Shown: positions 1 to 13,270 of the stretch, piece after piece
Layout: each line of letters opens with the position of its first letter
Numbering within the stretch: the stretch's first letter is position 1
Assembly: GCA_025093985.1 (NCBI GenBank)
Contig: JACAAK010000006.1
Span: forward strand, 372,001-436,000
From: Calvatia gigantea
Taxonomy: Eukaryota > Basidiomycota > Agaricomycetes > Agaricales > Lycoperdaceae
Length of the DNA stretch: 64,000 nucleotides
Direction of reading: 5' to 3'
The notes under the pieces: generated by a model
What the model saw: only the letters and a program-made list of their open reading frames with translations
Databases searched by the model: none
Told to the model about the DNA's origin: nothing
Program-made: the position numbers and the translations under genes

Positions 1-1219
1 CCCAAGAGCGGGCACCCTAGCCATAAATGACTATTACCTATTAGTTACGCTTTCGGAACATTCCTAACATTGAAAGCTCGGGCAATATAATCACCAAAGG
101 ACTGTCCCTTATTACATGTACCTCCGTGATGGTGGGTAACGTTACCGTTCATGAAAGTAGTAACCTCGGAAGAGGCGATGACTGGTACACGCACCTTATA
201 CTTGTTACATTCATCTAAAGCTGTGGTGCTGCTTGCGTTACAGGCCTATGAAACCTGAAGAAGGGGCCACCTATGAAGGAGCTCGTTCCCAGGCGATCAG
301 GCAGTGTTGACCCTTTGTATGACGTCATCGGCGTTTTGGGGTGAATAGCAAACGTCGTCCTTGCGCTGAAGTCTTGGGGTAAGGCCACTGTAATTGAGAC
401 CGACGTGAGAGCCAGTCAGCCAAAATTTTCTCTCTGAGGGACGTCATGAACGGGAAGGGTTCGAGGCCATTGCTTCCGAGGGTACCTTTCCATTCGCCAC
501 GCTAAAACCGTGTAATAAGTACATCATCTTTCCCGAGATTACGAAGGAAGGGTGAGCCCGAACCTACTGTCGTTCGCACCATCCAAAAACTGAAGGTTCA
601 AACGAGGCTCGGCGGCTGATGAACCCACCGGCTGAGACCCTGGACAGGTTTGGTCCGCTTTATCAACTGTCATGGGTACGGCGCTGTTAGCTCGTAATAG
701 TGGAATGTTACTTGCGAAGCTTTCTCATCGCAAAAGCCGATTGGGACGTGTAGAGGTCTTCTAGCTCCCCGTTATTAGCCTCCAGAAGAAACATTGGTCT
801 TCCACGAGGTGCTGTCTGGATTAATTTCGAATTGGCTGATCAAACTCACCCTTTCCACCCTGCAAGATGTGAGGGTTCATTTGATAAGGTTCCCTAAACA
901 CGTGCACGCCGATTGGGTGCCGGAATTTCCGGCCTTATGATGGGAAAAGAAAGAAATGCAGTTTTAGTGTGGTAAGCCCCCACCCCCACCGTGATTCCTA
1001 CACCGAAAGGCTGATGCGCTCGGCCGTAGATTAGTGATTTTCAGAAGCGAAATGTGTTAGAATGCTTAACCCAAGCAGCCCAGACAGCGCCACCGGCAAT
1101 TCGGGGAGGGCCGAAACTCCGCTGGGCGGGACGGAAAAGATTGAAGGAGGGCGTCTGATCTGATTCAACCTCAACCTCGTATTCCCCTGCTCTCCTCGTT
1201 TTTTCTTTCTCTGTAGAAA
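1..1219. other. No gene recognised; 5' flank of the NAP gene
   Basis: I find no exon-like open frame or RNA gene here. The last few hundred bases should contain the promoter of the nucleosome assembly gene that starts at 1220. No clear TATA element is visible. Confidence 0.5.
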
Positions 1220-2649
1220 ATGTCTTCCAACGTCCCAATTTCAGATCAGGGTATCACGGCGCCCACCCCGCAAAACACGCCTCTCAACCAGGCACCCATC
1301 GCACTGGGCCTTTCAAGACCGACCGTCCCAGACATCTCAGAAGATAATGAACAGGAAGATGGTGAGAACATTACACCAGATCTTTCTGGGACCCATACAC
1401 ATTTGCTTGGCTTGGTTCAAGGAAGGCTTGCGGGGCTTATCGGAAAGAGCTCAGGCTACATCGAGAACCTTCCTCTCGAGGTCAAGCTCAGTGTTGAAGC
1501 GCTCAAGGGACTACAAACCAAACAGGATGAACTCCAGGCCAAGCTCAAACGCGAAATTACTGAATTGGAGAAGAAGGTGGATTTTCTATTGATCGCCGAT
1601 TTGCCATCATATTGATATTATCGATTCCAAGTACCTCGAGCTCACCAAACCTTTGTATGAGCGCAGAAATGCTGTGATAAGTGGGAAAGAGGCACCCACA
1701 CTTGAAGAAGTTGAGAGTGGAACGCAGTACTCCATCAAGGATGATGAAAGCTATACCCCACTTCCGAGGGACAACCCCCCTTCCGCCACCGCAATTCCGG
1801 AGTTCTGGCTTACTGCGTTGCGAAATCATGTCGGTCTCGCCGATCTGATAACAGAACGCGATGAGAGCGCCCTGAAACTATCTCACCGACATTCGATATG
1901 AATACTTAGACGACTCTCCCGATAGCGAGCATGGCGGAAAACCCGGATTCAGACTTTTCTTCACCTTCTCTCCGAATGAGTACTTTGAAAACGAAATCCT
2001 TACGAAGACATACATCTACCAACAGGAGGTGGGGTACAACGGTGATTTCATCTACGATCGTGCCATCGGTACGGAAATCAAGTGGAAGGAAGATAAGGAT
2101 CTCACGAAGGAATTTGAGATCAAGAAGCAACGTAATAAAAGTAAGTCTTGTCTCCTGGATGGATAAAACACCACCGGATATCTCACCGATCATCCTAGAC
2201 ACCAACCGCACCCGTCTCGTCCGTAAAGCTCGTCCTACGGAATCACTTTTCAATTTCTTCAGCCCTCCCACCCCCTTATCCGAAGAGATCCTCGAAGATC
2301 TTGAAGAAGAAGAAGCTGATGAGGCGGAGGAGAAGCTTGAGCTCGATTACCAACTCGGAGAGGATTTCAAGGACAAGATCATCCCTCGTGCTGTCGATTA
2401 CTTTACGGGAAAGGCCCTGGAGTATGATATGATGGACGAAGATGAAGATGACTATGAGGATATCGATGATGACGAGGATGAAGACAATGATAACAATGTA
2501 GGTCCGAAACTCTTCCACTTATAGGTCGCTAACCCAACATCGGGTATCAGGATTCTGATGAGGATGAAGAGCCCTCTCGCCGACGAGGACCTGCCAACAA
2601 GGGGCGCGGCGGTTACGCAGTGGATCCTGAAGAATGCAAACAGCAGTGA
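1220..2649 (+). CDS. Nucleosome assembly protein NAP1-like, one frame break
   Basis: Histone chaperone of the NAP family, expected to bind H2A-H2B and shuttle between cytoplasm and nucleus. Exons are 1220-1576, 1632-2140, 2199-2497 and 2551-2649, giving about 420 residues. Seen: an N-terminal helix leading into [12 protein letters not shown], the core segment [17 protein letters not shown], the conserved [16 protein letters not shown] stretch after intron 2, FNFFSPP, a long acidic tail of Asp/Glu runs, and the typical C-terminal CKQQ. The three introns are 53-58 bases with good GT-AG signals. Odd: exon 2 needs one extra base skipped at about 1875-1878, where the frame otherwise stops at 1901. 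Both sides then match the family without a gap. This is either a sequence error or a very young inactivation. Confidence 0.92.
1875..1878 (+). other. Single extra base in NAP1 exon 2
   Basis: The run AAAC contains one base too many. Before it the protein reads DESALK in one frame; after it LTDIRYEYL continues in the next frame. No intron can explain a one-base shift here. Confidence 0.8.
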
Positions 2650-5600
2650 TCCTCCCGCATTCGCCGTTTATAGCATGGTTCGGTCGCCCTCGGTTACTTT
2701 TCTTGCTCTTGCTGAATATTAAGGCATTTATCATTGTTTAATTCTCCTTCCCCGCATCTTGGTCCAATATTTCTTGATCCTTTCTCCTCCACTCCGTGTA
2801 CCCCTCTCCTGACCTCCCTACAACCGCCACTGGTTTTCATTGAGCCAAGAAACCTAAAATCTGATGTACGTTGTTGAATTGCTGTTTATTTCACAGCTGC
2901 ACTCTACAGAACTTCAATTATTTTTGCTCAAACTCTCACCCTTGTTCCTCTAAATTCTTTGTAAACGTGCTGCATGTATTCGAATGACGAGGTATCGATT
3001 TACATTGGAAATTCCTGACCCATTTGCGCGCCCACCAACGACTGAGGTCCAAAATCCCGATCAACCCGAATGATGATGATCACAGAAATTCAGTTGTTTC
3101 AACGGATATAGTAAGTGAACTGCCGCTTCGAGGAAACTGGTGGGTGGAAATTTTGCGCATGAGGATTCTTCTGGTCGTGAAGAACCAATTGTGACTTCCG
3201 GCCTGCTCCCACGAAAATGCACGTTGCACCCACAAGGTCCCACCGACACCATGGTAGCCCACTGTTAGGTCCAGATTCCGATAGCGAAGTCATTAATTTA
3301 TGAGCTATCGGTGTCGATAGACGGCCGGGTGGCGAACGACCCAGACCGAATAACGACATCCTCTACCCAGTTATTCTTGCTATCGCTGCTGTGTGATGCA
3401 CAGGAAGACCAGTGCCGTAGCAAGGGCGAGGAACATGATACCTGACGAGCTGGAAAATGCAGAGCTTCACCCGAAACACTGGTTTTGAAACCGGGTATGG
3501 GAATGGAGAACCTGCTCATGTCCCCAGTGCATGTTGTAACAGGCATGAGAGCCCTGTAATATTCGGTGTGTTTTTACGGAATTTCGAAGGACAGTCATGC
3601 TGACCCCAAATGTTCGGTCCCGACGCCTATTGAGCGCATTTTATGGCGTAATGAGAACCATAACTCACGGCCTCAAAGAACTTACCAAATTGAGCCGAGT
3701 ATCTGTGGAAATCCTTGACATTGAGATTTCAAAGGGCACACGGAACATGCCAGGTCTAGGCGCTGGACTCATCTCAGGATCCCCACTGAAACCTCAGCCC
3801 GCAATGATCTGAAGCGACGGAAACGTGCCCACGCCACAAGGCTTGCCAAGGCGGTGAGGAGGGAACACACGAGATTCGATACTTACCCCAAACGTCCGAG
3901 CTTGGCGCCTGCGGAGCTGAAAATGGGTCCTCACAACGACGGCTGGCCCACAGTAACACAACTCTTTACGAGACTCTGCGGTAAGCAGTTGCGTGGATAC
4001 GCTACGATAGATCCTTATCACTTGTTGCGTATCTCCAAAGGTCTTTTCTAAACTGGATTGCTAGCTACTCTTGCGTGTTAGTCACTCGTGAGAAGGCGTG
4101 GTTAGGCATTTGACAGCAAATATCGAATTTGGCAGGATCTGGCCTGGGGACGGGGGCTGGAACCTTGCACTGATCATTTGTTCATTTGTTTGTCACCTCG
4201 CAGCCCGGATTTTGATGGAGGGCCGATCGTCTTTCCCAAGATCCTATCCTGTCAAGCTGTGAATTGGTGCACAGCTTATTTTCCTAGGTCGTCGGCCAGG
4301 GGGGTACCTGATCCTGTCAATTCAGTGAAGGTCTGCGACAACTGGAGCCAATCAATGGCGTCAAACGCCTCACTGATGCCTCCTGATGCATGATGCAAAG
4401 TGAGAACACCTGTCCGCGTGCTACGGACGGGATAGTTAGCATGGAGATCAAAAACTTCTCAGCACGAGCCTGTTGCCAGTTACGACAGCTGACGGCGTTG
4501 GAATGCTTCCACTGGACCCGCTGGACTATCAGCCTGTTACAACTGCATCATGGTGCATTGCTATGACGTATGTGAAGCCTTAGGTTGGCTGTCAACGGAC
4601 TACCTGGGTGATTCGTTTGATTAGTACAGGATCGGGCACCTCGGCCAAAGGCCTGAAGGTGAGGCGAACAGCATAATGGTCGTTGGAAACACCGAAGCCA
4701 CACTTTGCCGAGTGAACAGTGGCCTTGATCCTGAGGAGGAAGAACGGAGGTGAATTATGACATGAATACAGGCGACATATGGATTGTTGGGATCAAAAGA
4801 TGTAAGTGTGAGTAAGGACTGCCCGCAAGGACTGCGAGTGGAGCGAGAAAGAAGCCCAATTCAAGGCAAACTATCCTGCGGTGACACTGCGCAGACCACA
4901 GCATTTTTACTCTCATGTGTGCCAGGGACCAGGGGGTTCAGCACCTTCAATGATGTGGTCGAAGCGGAACCTGGGAAAGAAGCAGACGCCTTCCTTCTCG
5001 AAACCAACAGTGTGGTGAGTGAATCCCTGGTTCACGTAAAGAAACCTTCGCGCAAGCGCCAAGTTGTATAAAAGGTGCTGATTGCAGCGATGTCAACATG
5101 ATGCGCTGACAAGATATTAAAAGCACAAACATCAGCGTCTACCGATTCCTTTAACATGGACCGGAAGGCCCAGCTCGCAAAACAGCAAAGCGGACAGTGC
5201 ATAGACCTTCAACGCTTCTGAACTCGGGGGAAGGGTGGCGCGTGCCGTCAATCTGGAAGAGGAACAGGGTGTCTTGTCGCCGCCGGCCTTAACCAGAATA
5301 GAACATATTCATATCAATCCATCACGGTCCGCGCCATTTGGAGAGTTCAAAGTGCATTTTGACGAGAACGAAGAAAGTTAATTCAGGAGGTTTCGTTCCA
5401 TAGAAAACATCGACCGCTAACTTCAGTACCTTGGTTTATCCCATCACCATGGCCACACACTTCCTGAAACTGCGTTCGCGAGCATTGCGGTAGACAAGGA
5501 AGTGAATCAGGGTGAGAAATCCGGCTAACATGACGCGGCGGTTAGACGGAAGATACCGGGGTGAAATTCGGGTAGGAAGTGGAGGTAGGTACCTCAGGAT

Positions 5601-6544
5601 GGGACCGAAGTGTTTAAACCGCAAGCGTGAGCCGGGTTGGTTGAAGACAAATGTCAAACTGAAGCGCCGGACCCGCGATCCCGGTTTGTGACAACCAGGA
5701 GGGCTTTGAAATTTGGTCACGGAAAGATAGGTCCATCCGTTCAGCAGTGAGAATGGCAGGCATCGAGACTCCCCCTGCGAAATTAGTAGAGCGGGGCCCC
5801 CTTAATGCCTGTTCCGATGGAAGGATTGAGGCGATGGACTCCACTTACTTCAAGAGATCGGGTTTGATGACAGCGCTGTGAGTTAATACTGGTAACTGTA
5901 ATATCAGGGCCGTTGGATGGATTATTAAAGAAACTTAAAACAGTGGGAACTTTTTGTTAATATAGAAGCAAGGATAGTTGAAGGGATGAGGTGAGCTTCA
6001 TAAACAGTTCGTACTAGCGTGATAAAAGATAGGAACAGGCACCTTATCTGTTGCATTTTGAATGTTTGAATCCTCGACCTCTAATCTCGGCAACGGCACC
6101 CTGTTCGATGACGACTGGTTTTCTGCAATTGGAAGTGTCATTCTTGCGCTCCACAACAGGCTCAGGCTGGGATACCCCGGGACTGTCGTCATTGGATACT
6201 GTCATCCCCATTGTTGGGTAATACTAGTCAGATGAGCGACAACGCCTGCTCCACGAGGTATCCCAGCCACCTGTTCAGTCAAACTTTTAGAACTCGGTCT
6301 GTCATAGTCGAGGTAGAGCCGGCGTCTATCGTGACCCGCTCTAGTCGGCCTTGTGTGTAGAGCATAGCTAGCAAAAATGTTCAGACTTGAAACTGTGCAC
6401 TTAGTTCGGGAACGAACCGCAAAAAAGAAAAGAGAACAGATTAGATTGAACGAATTGTGTGTGGTACAGAAAACGATGTAAAGACTACACAAAAATTTGC
6501 ACAAGGAGTCTCCGGGGAAAGTATGGAGCGAATACCCAACACAC
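2650..6544. other. 3.9-kb stretch with no recognisable gene
   Basis: Many short open frames occur on both strands, but none has family resemblance, consistent splice signals or a plausible domain. I looked for tRNA-like arms and transposon ends and saw none I can support. Confidence 0.5.
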
Positions 6545-8237
6545 TCAAGTGGGGCGAGCAAATGCCGTTGGGGGAGGAGTGAAGGCCGAGAGAGCGGGCA
6601 ACGAAAGGGTCATGGATGGCAAAGAGGCACCGCTCAACAAACTACTCAGAGGGGATGGAGTAGCGGTAGCAAACCCGCCGCCAATTGGAAGAGAATCTGT
6701 GAAACTCGAAGCAGTTGCCGCGGATAAAGCGGATGCGACCCTGGTATGATAATAAGCCATAATTTAGGAAGCAGCAAAGCCACCACTTACGCAGAACTAG
6801 CTTGTGCAGGGTTGCTGTCGGTGTCAATGAGAAGGTTGTCTATGATATGGAAGACACCATTTGCGAGGAGAACGTCAGAGCGCACAATTTGAGCGCTGCT
6901 ACCATTCTGGTTCTGGAGGAAGAGACCTGAGCTATTGGACGAGAAAGACAGAGTCGTCCCGGCAGCCGTCACAAGACTTTCACCAGAGCCTGAGCTAGTG
7001 GCGTTCCAGAGATCTGGGCTGTAAATTGTAGTGCCGTTGATTACCTACGGTTGAAGATGCGTCAGCTTCTTGTAGTCACTGTGTAGCCTAGCAAGACAGA
7101 CATGGTTATTAAGGATGGCCGCCAGAGCGGTTTGATTGTCTTGGAACTGTTGTGTAATCTGTTGAGCCTGTTGAAATGCTTGATTGTTAGGAACGAAGAG
7201 CGTAAATCCGCGTATCTCGCTCAGTGCATTGATGGCGGTAATATTAGTGCCATTAGGGCTCTGCTCGGTAATTGACTGAGCAATCGAGACGAATGAGGTA
7301 ACGTTTGTCGCATTCAATGCAGTGCTCAAGTTCCGGGGAGGAATAAGGACGCCGTCAATGGTGTTCAGGAAGAGGTTTTGATAAACTGCCGAGTTGATAA
7401 CCGTAATGTTTCGGCTATATAGCGAGATATCGGTCGCGTTTAATAGACAAAAATGCGAGCAAAACAAAACATGGCATGAGTCCGATTCGATACGCGGAAG
7501 GAAAGCAAACGCACGATTGGTTGAGAATGGTGACATTCCCAGTCTCACTGTACCTTGTCCACGAAATGACTTGAGACTTGTTTCCCTCGAGGCGGACAAG
7601 GTTGGACGAATCAAGGAGGGTACGGCCAATAGTGACGTTGGGATATACAAGGCTACGAAGCCGGGCAGACGCTCCCGACCCACCGTCCGAGCTACCAGAA
7701 CCATCACTTTGGCGTATATACCACGCAAGGGCCCTAGAGCTTGCACCAACAGCAGAGGCCGACTGAGCGCTGGAGGGTGTCGCGACACTGCTACTAGCAC
7801 TTCCACCTTCTCCGGCCCCCCCTGCCCCACCGCCCCCAGGTGAGCTGGTGTTAGAGATGGAGAAGTCCCCTTGAACAACGTGATACAAGAAGTACTGCAA
7901 CATAAATTGATCGTCACCGGAGACACCGTCGGGTAGGTTTTGGACTAGGACACAGAATTCAGGCACAACCAAAAGTAAAATAGCACGACTCACAAGCGGC
8001 ATTATTAGGAACAAATACCGTATAGTTGCGATTCGGCAGCTGAGACAGTAATTGCTGTCCGGTACTGGAACTATTGGCCCTCGTAATTAGGCTTGCAGCC
8101 TCAGTGTACCCAAGGTTGTTCAGATAGCTAATCAAACCCTGCCCGAAGGAATCAGAGCCAGAGCCCGAGCTGGAGTCCTGAGCAAAAACAATGGGAAGGA
8201 TGACAGAGAGTACGGAAAACGCGACCGAAAGTAACAT
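6545..8237 (-). CDS. Secreted fasciclin (FAS1) domain protein
   Basis: Five exons (8237-7994, 7944-7515, 7414-7102, 7044-6791, 6740-6545) give 478 residues, all in frame. Fasciclin-domain proteins are extracellular adhesion or wall proteins; a role in mushroom tissue or wall adhesion is inference. Seen: an N-terminal signal peptide (MLLSVAFSVLSVILPIVFAQ), then two FAS1 units with the hallmark phrases NYTVFVPNNAAF and GFTLFVPNNQAF, the HVINGTTIYSP segment and NGVFHIIDNLLI closing the second unit. The first unit carries a Gly/Ser-rich insert (about residues 110-155) after YHVVQGDFS. The C-terminal tail is rich in Ala, Ser and Pro, as in wall-linked proteins, but I cannot confirm a GPI signal. 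An upstream in-frame ATG at 8282 would add 15 residues; I chose 8237 because it places the signal peptide at the N terminus. Confidence 0.88.
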
Positions 8238-8893
8238 CTTAGTGATGAGCAAGGGTACCAATACTTTGAGACTGGAGGGCATTTTATATGCGGAACCACA
8301 AGTTCCTCGTCGGGCCGACCCCAAATACCTGTTATGATCTCCTGCCATTAGGAATGATTTCAGTCCAGTTCGCCCATTGTAAGCTACTGAGACAGACCAA
8401 GTGGCAGTAGATTTGATTACACATACAAGACCTGACTAGAAAATGCTCCGGGGGGGCTCCCAGAAATAGGGGTGATTTCCCCCGAAGGAGCAGGCTGAGG
8501 CACGTAGACCGTCCTCAAACCGTTTGGTAAAAATAAGTTGTGTCAGTCAACGTCAGTGGAGCGATAGTAGCTGAACCAGCACCTGGTTGTGAGACAGCGA
8601 CGGCATAAAATAAGAAGAAAAGGTAGGAAATGCTGGGGTCATGATGTACTTCCCGCTGTAAGCAAGCCCATCACGAGTTGGAATCATCTTTTAAATACCT
8701 GGCACCATAGCTGGCTAATGAAGCTTGAAGTATCGGACGAAAAGTGCCGCAAAGTAGAGGCAATACACACGAGCGCATGGCCTAACCCTGCCTGAATGCT
8801 GACGTAATAGGCTTTCAACTAGTGGAGAGCGTGACGTTGAAAACTTTTGTCCTCCAACGTTGAAAACCGCCCGTAAACCACACCTCGCATCCA
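8238..8893. other. Shared 5' region between divergent FAS1 and Tom6-like genes
   Basis: This 656-base gap separates two divergently oriented start codons and should hold both promoters. I see no clear TATA box and no further gene. Confidence 0.45.
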
Positions 8894-9177
8894 ATGGCTC
8901 GTCGTTCTGCTCCCTCAACACAACCATCGTACCTTCCTCATCCAATGAGCGCCCCAAAACGGACATTGAATGATCCGGATGAGTCTGCGTTCTCTAGGTA
9001 AGTCCCACACGTGGACAGTCTCGACGTTAATTCAACTCTCTTCTCAGATTCCTTCGCAATGAAATTTGGGCAACCGAAAAACTTCCAGGAAACATTAACA
9101 TCGTTACTGGGGTTACTCTTTTCCTTGGTGGAATTGCTGCTGTTCGAACTTGGGGTGAACTTATGATTCCGGCCTGA
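8894..9177 (+). CDS. Small tail-anchored membrane protein, Tom6-like
   Basis: Two exons (8894-8997 and 9048-9177, with a 50-base GT-AG intron) encode 77 residues. The N-terminal half is polar and Ser/Pro-rich. The C-terminal half has one hydrophobic segment, INIVTGVTLFLGGIAAV, followed by RTWGELMIPA at the very end. This layout (short cytosolic head, single helix, short tail ending in MIPA) resembles fungal Tom6, a small subunit that stabilises the outer-membrane TOM import pore. The family call rests on length, layout and the C-terminal motif from memory, so another small mitochondrial membrane protein is possible. The coding structure itself is well supported by frame continuity and splice signals. 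Confidence 0.6.
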
Positions 9178-12104
9178 ACGACTGTTAACCAGTATTTGTT
9201 GTACGTTCTCCTCTCGTTGTGGGGATTGTTCCAAGCGTGATAGTCAGTCATAGATATAAAAGCCGCTTAATGTCAAGCTCCTACGCCTCAGGCCTCAAAG
9301 CTCACCCAGAGTCCGCGCTTTCGAATTAGGCCACATATTCCCGCTCTACACAAGTACCCTACTGTCTCACAACATTACCATTAAATATCAGCTTTATTTT
9401 GACATCCTCTCCTCTGCCACTTCTGTCAAGATACGACTGCAACTGACCGTCAATTGAGTAGCCTTGGCTGCTGTGTTACGCTATGTTGTTACGGTGGGCA
9501 TTGGCCCAAATCCCGCACAATCGTCGCGTGTGTTCCGCACTAAGGCTTGTTCGGACTCTGTTAATCTCCAACAAGGAAAATTGTGCGAGCCGCCGAGACG
9601 CTGAGCGCACTATTAAGTGTCTGTTTGAATGATGTACCCCCTGTGTCTAACCCTTCTGACAAACCGTTTCAATGCTCCATAGCCCCTGACGGCTGAAGCA
9701 GCCATCAGTGGCACTCTTGGATGTCGTTCTTGTATTAAGGAGTGCCGAGCAGGTTGTTGGGATTGAACCGCACCCCGTGCACGTAACACTTCTACCAGAC
9801 ATCTTTACATCATTCTCAGGACTTCATTCATTTATCGTGTAGACTCTACCCAGCCAAGGGGGCATAGGTACTTAGCTAGCCTAGTCTACGTCCACCGCAT
9901 CTAAACAGTACATAAATTTTATTGTTGGGATAGAAATGCAGAGTTCACCAGCGTCACTGGGTGCGCGCGAGGTCATTGAGACCTGCAACCGCAACCGCCA
10001 GATTAGTTTTTCTACCCCACCCCAGCAGGACTCCCTTCTTCCAGTCACTTGCCGTTAGTTACTGAATCAGACTAGATCCACAGTTACACCTCGATCCCCG
10101 TGTTTCACCATGGCGCTGAGGTTACAGATTATCACTAGCACAAACGCCAGTGATTAACTCATCGCACGTGGAACTCATTCGGGCAAGCTGCCGTCCAGAG
10201 CAAGCGACCGCAAGTCAATCCGTGCCTCAACTCCATCCCCTTCCGGCGATTACTCAAAATCTTTCCAGCAAATCTTTTTGTATGAGTAAAGCATACTATG
10301 CTGTTGGACGCCATCCCGGAAAATGTTATTACATCATCGTTCAGCACTTGGCCACGACGATCGGGGGAACTGTGGGGAACTGTAGGGATTCTAGGGAATT
10401 GTCCATGTGTTTTCGGACAACAAGGATGCGAACCGAAAATCGTGGGACCTCAGTGGAGTCTTGGGGTTCAAACCTGGATAGGGACACTTGGTTCATTGAT
10501 CATGCCTCCTACCACTCTAGCCCATTCACAAGCCGGCTTTTAAACAGTAAGTAGCCCAGAGACTATCGCCCGCCGGACCTGGTTCATGGAGATAACAAGG
10601 TTAAGATAAGGTCTGATGACGTCCATGTAGGACCGAGAGCCGATTATTCACATCCAGAGTTATTCCTGGTCGTCCAAATCATCACGGAGTTAGAACCAGA
10701 AGACTCTTTGATGCTACCATTTTCTGACCAAACCCCTTCCAAAGACTTCACGAGGCTCGCAATGTCCGGGCCCATGTAAGTACTGGTCGCTAACTAAGTA
10801 TTGAACAGAGTTCCGGTCTCGTTAGCAACAAGTCAGGTCCACAGTATGACTATGGTCACTCACCAGTCCACTTGTCAGCTATCTGCGTTATTCTTGGGGG
10901 GGCGCTTTTCACTGATATGATTTATCATCCCCTCGCTTGTGAGGGCCATGCTCAATTTTCGCTGAACGCATCTTGAGGGACTCCATTCTCTCATAAAATT
11001 CGCAGCACGTTACGAGAAATAATCCACCGGTCCCTCGTGAAGCCCGTTCCTACCCGCCTAGCACATTTGCTTCGTGAGAAGGACCAGCAGAATAGACATC
11101 TCGAGGGAGTTTTCCCCGTGAAACGATATGCCTCAATGTCCGCGCAAGCTGCGAGGAAACCGGCATTACCCAACGCCTGATCAACCAACGGCTTCCGGCT
11201 CGGGACCGCAGGGAGCATCTGAATAATAGGCGGTCTGAATAATTTCGGTGTACAACCTGATAGGAGCTGCTGCACTACGTCATTACACGATTGAATGTGG
11301 TGGAAGTATCTCGAGAACAAGGGGTCCCATTGAGTAGATCGTAATACATAGCCTGACAAGGTCTAGTGTGATCGCCACCACGTTGTCGAGGGACGCAGGG
11401 TATAGAATCACATATAGACCAGCGTCAACCACAGTCAATGTCGTATAGAACAGGAATAGAAACAATGACAACTACATGATGACCGTAGTTGTGGCGACGT
11501 TCTGTAAAAACGTCTTATCCACGATCTTGTTGAACAAAATGCAACCACAATCAAACCAGCCCGATCCATGAACCGATCCGTTTTGAATAAACTCAAAATT
11601 AGATAGTTATCAGCCTCTGAAGTCGTCCAGGGGTGTTAATTGGTGCGGGGTGTTTTGTTGAGGGGGATGTTTTGGCGGGCGTGCTCTCCGATCGTGCATT
11701 CGCACAAAGAAGTATAGAAGCCTCAGCAGGAGAAAACCTACCTGTCTATGTAGTCTCACGACAATCGGGCCAAGAAAATTCCGACCTTTGTGATTTCCAA
11801 TGTCTCGTGACAAAATTTAAGCTTTCCACCATTGGTGTCTCCAACATTCGCGTTTGGGCGAAATGACCCAAAATATCACCGGATCTTCTCCAAGAAAGGC
11901 TTGGATGAAGTTCTTAAGGCAATCAGACGAACTGCCATTTCGTGATAACCCGGAAAATGCAACCCGAATGGGATCCCATCCTGATATGTTTATCCGCAAA
12001 GGTATCCCAAAGATTACACCTCTGTAACTCCTCTTCGGCCTCCCTCGGGGTTCTAGGAGACGCACAACTAGAATAGAAACAAAACAGTTTCTAGCAATCA
12101 CCCA
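9178..12104. other. 2.9-kb stretch with no recognisable gene
   Basis: Only short, unrelated open frames are present; the longest, about 134 codons from 10150, has no family resemblance or protein-like composition. A weak T-arm-like string near 10464 does not fit into a full tRNA cloverleaf. Confidence 0.5.
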
Positions 12105-13270
12105 TCAAAGTTTTCCCTTAATCATATGTTGCACGCTAGTAGGATCAAGGAGGGCCTGGGGGTAAGGGAGGAATGAATGCTCGTAGATGCTCGTATCCAC
12201 CGTCCACAGGAAGGACCTGCCCTGTGATGTTTGCAGCCGCGTCACTGAAGAGGAAAATCGCCGCATTCGCGATGTCCTTCACGTCTCCCATGCGGCCAGC
12301 GGGAAAAGCGGGACCCCAGCTCTCCGAACTACTCTTTAGTGACAGACGAACCATCCCTTCCGTTCCAGCTATAGGACCCGGAGCAATTACATTCGAGCGT
12401 ACTCCTTGAGGACCTTCTTCAACAGCTAAGACGGCTGACAGGGCGTCAACGCCGGCCTTTGCGGCGGAGACGTGAACCTGATATGGAGTGCCTACGTGGC
12501 AAGGTATGTGCTGGCTCGGAAATTTACGAGGAAGATCTCCACACCTTTGTAATGCAACGTTGCACTAACATGGATATAGGAACCTTTTGAAGCACGAACA
12601 TGCGGAAGCGTGGCTTTCACCGTGTTGTAGGTGCCAATCTGAGGCGTTATGGCATCAATGACGGATATAGACTTGTGGATTGCGATGGTGGCTGACCGTG
12701 TCAATCTCCACAACGGTGCGAAAAGCATTCTCTGAGATTCCGGATATAGGAGCAAGGAAGTTTCCAGCAGCACCTGAACACAGAGTCAGCTCGGGTGATA
12801 TTTATGTCTAATATGAGGAGTCCACTTGCCACAAATAACAAAATCAATTTTTCCGAACTGCTCAATCGCCTTTGTCACTGCAGCCCTCAGTGTTTCGGGC
12901 TGCCGGACATCAGCTTGTGCTGGGATGCAACAACGACCTGTAGCTTCAGACAATTCCCTTGCCGTCTGGGTCAGTCGGTCAAGCCTGTGTTCGGGGGCGA
13001 AAGTGGTCACGTTTCCAAATCGCGAACATAGCTTAATCAATGAAACTTACTTTCGTCCAACAATAACTGCGTTAGCTCCATGCCGCATCTGCGAGGTTAA
13101 TTTAATTTCCCGTTTGGGAATTGAGCTTCGCAAGAACGCACCAAGGTCTCAGTCATACCGCGACAGATACCGGAGCCACCTCCTGTGCAGAAGAGAACTT
13201 TGCCTTTAAACAAGTCCGTCCTGAAGATAGAGGTCGAGTCGACCAAAGGTTGTACATAGGCGGATACCAT
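12105..13270 (-). CDS. Peroxisomal 2,4-dienoyl-CoA reductase (SPS19-type SDR), one frame break
   Basis: Short-chain dehydrogenase that reduces 2,4-dienoyl-CoA with NADPH during beta-oxidation of unsaturated fatty acids. Exons are 13270-13142, 13088-13051, 12984-12830, 12773-12697, 12638-12545 and 12491-12105, about 292 residues. Seen: the Rossmann motif [64 protein letters not shown] with the active-site Lys, and [14 protein letters not shown]. The intron at 12774-12829 uses a GC donor. Odd: the open frame ends at 12145 after EHLRAF. Skipping one base at about 12172-12185 restores the family tail [10 protein letters not shown] and a terminal GKL, a plausible PTS1 peroxisomal signal, ending at 12105. 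Confidence 0.88.

Noticed and set aside
10440..10490. T-arm-like string suggesting a tRNA
   Set aside because: No matching acceptor, D-arm or anticodon arm could be folded around it.
10150..10554. 134-codon plus-strand frame
   Set aside because: No domain, composition not protein-like, and no flanking exons.
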